Position numbers and translations under genes: made by a program
Notes under the pieces: model-generated
Databases searched by the model: none
Seen by the model: only the letters and a program-made list of their open reading frames with translations
What the model was told of the DNA's origin: nothing
In this document: one piece after another, positions 41,342 through 43,901 of the stretch
Layout of the letters: the number at the start of each line of letters is the position of its first letter
Numbering within the stretch: the first letter of the stretch is position 1
DNA from: Nitrososphaeraceae archaeon
GTDB taxonomy: Archaea; Thermoproteota; Nitrososphaeria; Nitrososphaerales; Nitrososphaeraceae
Reading direction: 5' to 3'
Assembly (NCBI GenBank): GCA_022545895.1
Contig: JAKEIK010000307.1
Location: 1 to 43,901 of the forward strand
DNA length: 43,901 bases

Positions 41342-42565
41342 ATGGGAAGGTTAAAGAATTCAGGATTTGCAGTTAAAAAATACCTCTTCTCAGCATTTAC
41401 TTCATTTAGTATTATTATATTACTATTACTATTGCTATTACTATTTATCTCGTCTTCTCCTTTTCATAAGACTTTTGCTGCGTCAACTGCTTTTGAACTC
41501 CAAGCCTTGAGTGATCAGGGAAATGATTGGGTTCAAACTTATGGTAATGACAGTACCCACTTAAAGTCTGATTATGCAAACATACTGGAAACAGATTATC
41601 TTAGTGATGGAAAAACTCTAAAGGCTACATTTTGGTTAGCACCAAATTTGGAAAATGCTACTACATACAATCAACCATTTAAAAGGATTAGTTATGGCAT
41701 GCTTATTAATCTTGCTAGCAAGAATATAAATACAGGATATAACGGAGCCGATTACGACTATTATATTGAAGCAGTTAATGGAAAATGGAGTGAATATCTT
41801 TACCAACTATCATCAACAGGTGCTTATGTTCTTATAGATTCTAAGATAAACTATTCACAGCCTTTTGGTGGTCCTACAATAGGACCTGGATATGTTAAAC
41901 TACAGCTAAATCTAAGTTCTATAAATTATCCTAGCGAATACGGTATATTATTCTATACAGCAGAATCGTACAAATCCAATGAAGTTAGAGATTTTACGAG
42001 CTGGGTTGCTATTCCTCCCTCTACTATGAAGATATTAACATCACCAAACGATATAGTCATAAGACAAGGAGAACAACAATTAATTCCGGCTGAGATTTTT
42101 TCGATCTTTTCTAATAATGTTACTAGTATAACTTTCAATCAAGGCAATAATAATGTCGGTTCAGATTTCAACTCTAGCGGCTTGCATGTATCTATCCAAA
42201 GAATTGAACCTCCATTATTTAACGTAGAAGTTCCTTTACAAACACCCGTAGGCATATACACTGTACCGTTCACGGCTTCAGTATTGATACAAACAACAGT
42301 TACATCGACAAAGCCTATATTTAACCACACAGTAAGTGGATTTGTAGATCCAGAGTTTCAGTCATCCAAAAAATATCCAACGATTGGGTATATAACCAAT
42401 CCATTGATGAATTTAACAATTACTGTAATACCACCACTTACTATTAATGACAAATTTAAGGACTTTTGGAGTATATACGGACAACCCATAAGTATTGTCT
42501 TGGGAGGATTTGCAGGAGGCTTTGCGTCACTAGTGTTTGGAAGAATTAGAAGTAGAACAACATAA
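41342..42565 (+). CDS. Surface protein of unknown function, membrane-anchored at both ends
   Basis: A 407-residue protein. The N-terminus has a long hydrophobic run with repeated Leu (ILLLLLLLLLFISSS), a signal peptide or anchor; the outer part is strand-rich with many Asn-Ser/Thr sites and possibly two beta domains (about 50-230 and 235-375). A C-terminal hydrophobic segment (ISIVLGGFAGGFASLVFG) followed by RIRSRTT would anchor it with a basic cytoplasmic tail. No enzyme motif is visible. It follows the sugar dehydrogenase by 77 bases in the same direction and could share its transcript. Confidence 0.7.
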   Translation: MGRLKNSGFAVKKYLFSAFTSFSIIILLLLLLLLFISSSPFHKTFAASTAFELQALSDQGNDWVQTYGNDSTHLKSDYANILETDYLSDGKTLKATFWLAPNLENATTYNQPFKRISYGMLINLASKNINTGYNGADYDYYIEAVNGKWSEYLYQLSSTGAYVLIDSKINYSQPFGGPTIGPGYVKLQLNLSSINYPSEYGILFYTAESYKSNEVRDFTSWVAIPPSTMKILTSPNDIVIRQGEQQLIPAEIFSIFSNNVTSITFNQGNNNVGSDFNSSGLHVSIQRIEPPLFNVEVPLQTPVGIYTVPFTASVLIQTTVTSTKPIFNHTVSGFVDPEFQSSKKYPTIGYITNPLMNLTITVIPPLTINDKFKDFWSIYGQPISIVLGGFAGGFASLVFGRIRSRTT

Positions 42566-42707
42566 TTTGAAATTTTCCTAAAGATTAAAAAATAAAGATA
42601 GCATCACAGTTTTTGTTCTATACAACTGGGATGTTAGTAATCTGAAACTTGTATTTGAGGTTTCTTTGGTTAAACTGCACTCAAGGTTAGTAATTATGAC
42701 ATTTGAA

Positions 42708-42765
42708 TTATTCTCGAGGTGGGATTCGAACCTGTTGTTTCACTGGAGGGTTCATACATGGATTG
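42708..42765. repeat. Dispersed T-arm-like repeat, copy 3
   Basis: TTATTCTCGAGGTGGGATTC continues GAACC, TTGTTTCACTGGAGGGTTCA and TAC. It matches copy 1 (35856) at most positions across about 50 bases. It lies immediately beyond the 3' end of the DUF899 gene, where it could also act as a terminator. Confidence 0.65.
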
Positions 42766-42775
42766 AATTTGTATA

Positions 42776-43495
42776 TTATTTACCATACTCATCATGACGA
42801 TGCACCCAAAACTGAGGGAATTCATGACCAGCCTCATCTCGTCCCTTAGGAACTAGGTCGAGGTAGTGATACGCCACATTCAACATATCGATACCCCGTG
42901 CATAAGCTGAGTAGGTATGAAACACGTGATCTGCAGAATCTTTGTAAAATACACTGACTCCCTCCCGCTCTGAACTGAGCGTATCTTGCAAATTATAGTT
43001 GTAAAAGCCTTCTTTCCTGTGCAACTCTTCCGGTGTGAATGACACATCATAATCGAAATTGAAATCTGAATCATAAGAAGATACCCACTTGAAATCCCAG
43101 TCCATCCGCTTTTTGTAAGCAGCCAACTTACGATACGGTGCCCGAGAAACAGTGATCATGGTAACGTCTCGTTGATTCAAGTGCACAATTATTTCATTGA
43201 AATTGTCAGCCCAAAAGGAGCAGTGTAAACATCCTGCATCCCAGCTTGGATCAAACATAAAATGATAAACTATCAATTGGCTTCTTCCGTCAAAAAGTTC
43301 TGCCAGAGTTTCTTTACCATTCGGCCCCTCAAAGAAATACTCTTTATTAACAGCCTTCCAAGGCAATTCGCGTCGCTGTTGGTTAAGTTGATCGCGCATT
43401 ACTGTAAACTCTTTTTCCTTCTTTAACAGCGATTTGCGAGCCTTGATCCATTCCTTCTCTGAAACAATCTTGTGATCTACTAACGATTCAGCCAT
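42776..43495 (-). CDS. DUF899 family thioredoxin-like protein
   Basis: A 239-residue member of the DUF899 thioredoxin-fold family. The conserved LIVYHFMFDPSWDAGCLHCS sequence carries two Cys (GCLHC) in the redox position, followed by FWADNF. Later blocks are TVSRAPYRKLAAYKKRMDWD, SSYDSDFNFDYDVSF, EGVSVFY and the C-terminal YHYLDLVPKGRDE. Substrate unknown; possibly a thiol reductase. It is translationally coupled to the ArsR-type gene upstream (overlap of one base, TAATG), so that regulator is likely its controller. Confidence 0.9.
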   Translation of the reverse strand: MAESLVDHKIVSEKEWIKARKSLLKKEKEFTVMRDQLNQQRRELPWKAVNKEYFFEGPNGKETLAELFDGRSQLIVYHFMFDPSWDAGCLHCSFWADNFNEIIVHLNQRDVTMITVSRAPYRKLAAYKKRMDWDFKWVSSYDSDFNFDYDVSFTPEELHRKEGFYNYNLQDTLSSEREGVSVFYKDSADHVFHTYSAYARGIDMLNVAYHYLDLVPKGRDEAGHEFPQFWVHRHDEYGK

Positions 43496-43806
43496 TATTT
43501 TCTTTTCCTTTCCTTGTTTTCAATATATTCCTTCAACGATTTCAACTTATAATCATACATGTCGTCAAAGAATCGTGCAAGCTCTGCGGTGGTCGTTCGG
43601 TTCAATGAGTACAATTTGTTTTTCCCTTCCCTTTTTTCTGTTATCAAATTAGCCTCTTTCAAAATGCGAAGATTAATTGATACTCCTGACATTGTAAAAT
43701 TAAAGTGGTGTGCTATTTCAGTAGGTGTGACGATTTCCTTCTTCTTAAGCAGTAACAATATACGTCTTCTATTATCATCTGAAAGTGCTTTCCAAGGCGA
43801 ACCCAT
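43495..43806 (-). CDS. ArsR-type winged-helix transcription regulator
   Basis: A 103-residue HTH protein. WKALSDDNRRRILLLLKKK, then VTPTEIAHHFNFTMSGVSIN, gives the typical helix-turn-helix, with the wing at EANLITEKREGKNKLYSLN. No metal-binding Cys pair (CxC or similar) is present, so it is an ArsR-fold regulator without the classic metal sensor site. The ATG at 43806 lies after AT-rich sequence. It leads an operon with the DUF899 gene and is divergent from the partial gene at 43879, so this 70-base interval is probably its operator region. Confidence 0.88.
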   Translation of the reverse strand: MGSPWKALSDDNRRRILLLLKKKEIVTPTEIAHHFNFTMSGVSINLRILKEANLITEKREGKNKLYSLNRTTTAELARFFDDMYDYKLKSLKEYIENKERKRK

Positions 43807-43878
43807 ATACGTATTCTATATCTTGATAGTTATAGAACTATATAAATGTTTAAATATATCGACCAATCAGAATAATTG

Positions 43879-43901
43879 ATGTCAGGAGAAGACGAAGTAG
43901 A
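43879..43901 (+). CDS. Possible start of a gene cut off by the window end
   Basis: An ATG at 43879 begins MSGEDEV and runs off the window. Position and divergence from the ArsR-type gene fit a gene start, but seven codons allow no identification. Confidence 0.3.

Noticed and set aside
35863-42764. tRNA genes suggested by GGTTCGAATCC cores
   Set aside because: Only the T-loop core is present; the T stem does not pair over five bases and there is no anticodon arm, D arm or acceptor stem.
1-43901. CRISPR array, integrase or defence cluster
   Set aside because: No regularly spaced repeats and no Cas, restriction, toxin-antitoxin or integrase motifs were found on either strand.

Overview
The window looks like the chromosome of an AT-rich ammonia-oxidising archaeon of the Nitrososphaeria (Thaumarchaeota), most like the soil group I.1b (Nitrososphaera/Nitrosocosmicus). 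This rests on gene content only: an AN1 zinc finger fused to a site-2 protease, an AbrB-domain PhoU, an F420-dependent NADP reductase-like protein, endonuclease V, very many tiny zinc-finger proteins, and TATA-box-like AT stretches before genes. No rRNA, tRNA, CRISPR array, transposase or integrase was recognised.

Layout. 0.3-13.5 kb: an FTR1 iron permease, an F420-type NADP reductase, an AN1/site-2 protease, cupins, an HD-GNAT fusion, an ABM-like barrel protein, and a scatter of small Cys-rich proteins and decayed genes. 13.6-19.5 kb (minus strand): a complete phosphate-uptake set, pstS-pstC-pstA-pstB-phoU plus an AbrB-PhoU regulator. 20.2-27.6 kb: a phosphate-polymer module of Ppx/GppA, two overlapping thymidylate-kinase-like proteins (the second with Arg in place of the Walker A Lys), two SixA-type histidine phosphatases around a small unknown protein, and a CHAD protein. 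28-31.6 kb: gene-poor, with remnants of two-component genes, endonuclease V and a gutted NmrA-like gene. 32-34.3 kb: an ABC-3 metal transporter pair and a TMEM175-like channel. 34.5-43.9 kb: a mosaic of exported proteins (alpha/beta hydrolase, PQQ-type sugar dehydrogenase, two unknowns), a membrane/C2H2-finger/NDH-2 fusion and an ArsR-DUF899 pair, interleaved with two families of short dispersed repeats.

How it works together. Pst imports phosphate under PhoU control. The Ppx/Tmk-like/SixA/CHAD group probably handles polyphosphate or phosphorylated intermediates (inference from CHAD and Ppx biology). A recurring TATATAGTCT(ATTTAG) sequence lies near both groups and may be a shared promoter or operator. 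The strongest novelty candidates are the phosphate/polyphosphate island with its paired kinases, the zinc-finger NDH-2 fusion, the HD-GNAT fusion, apparently intact genes lacking a standard start codon (pstC has a strong Shine-Dalgarno sequence before ATA), and the dispersed repeats on the right side.
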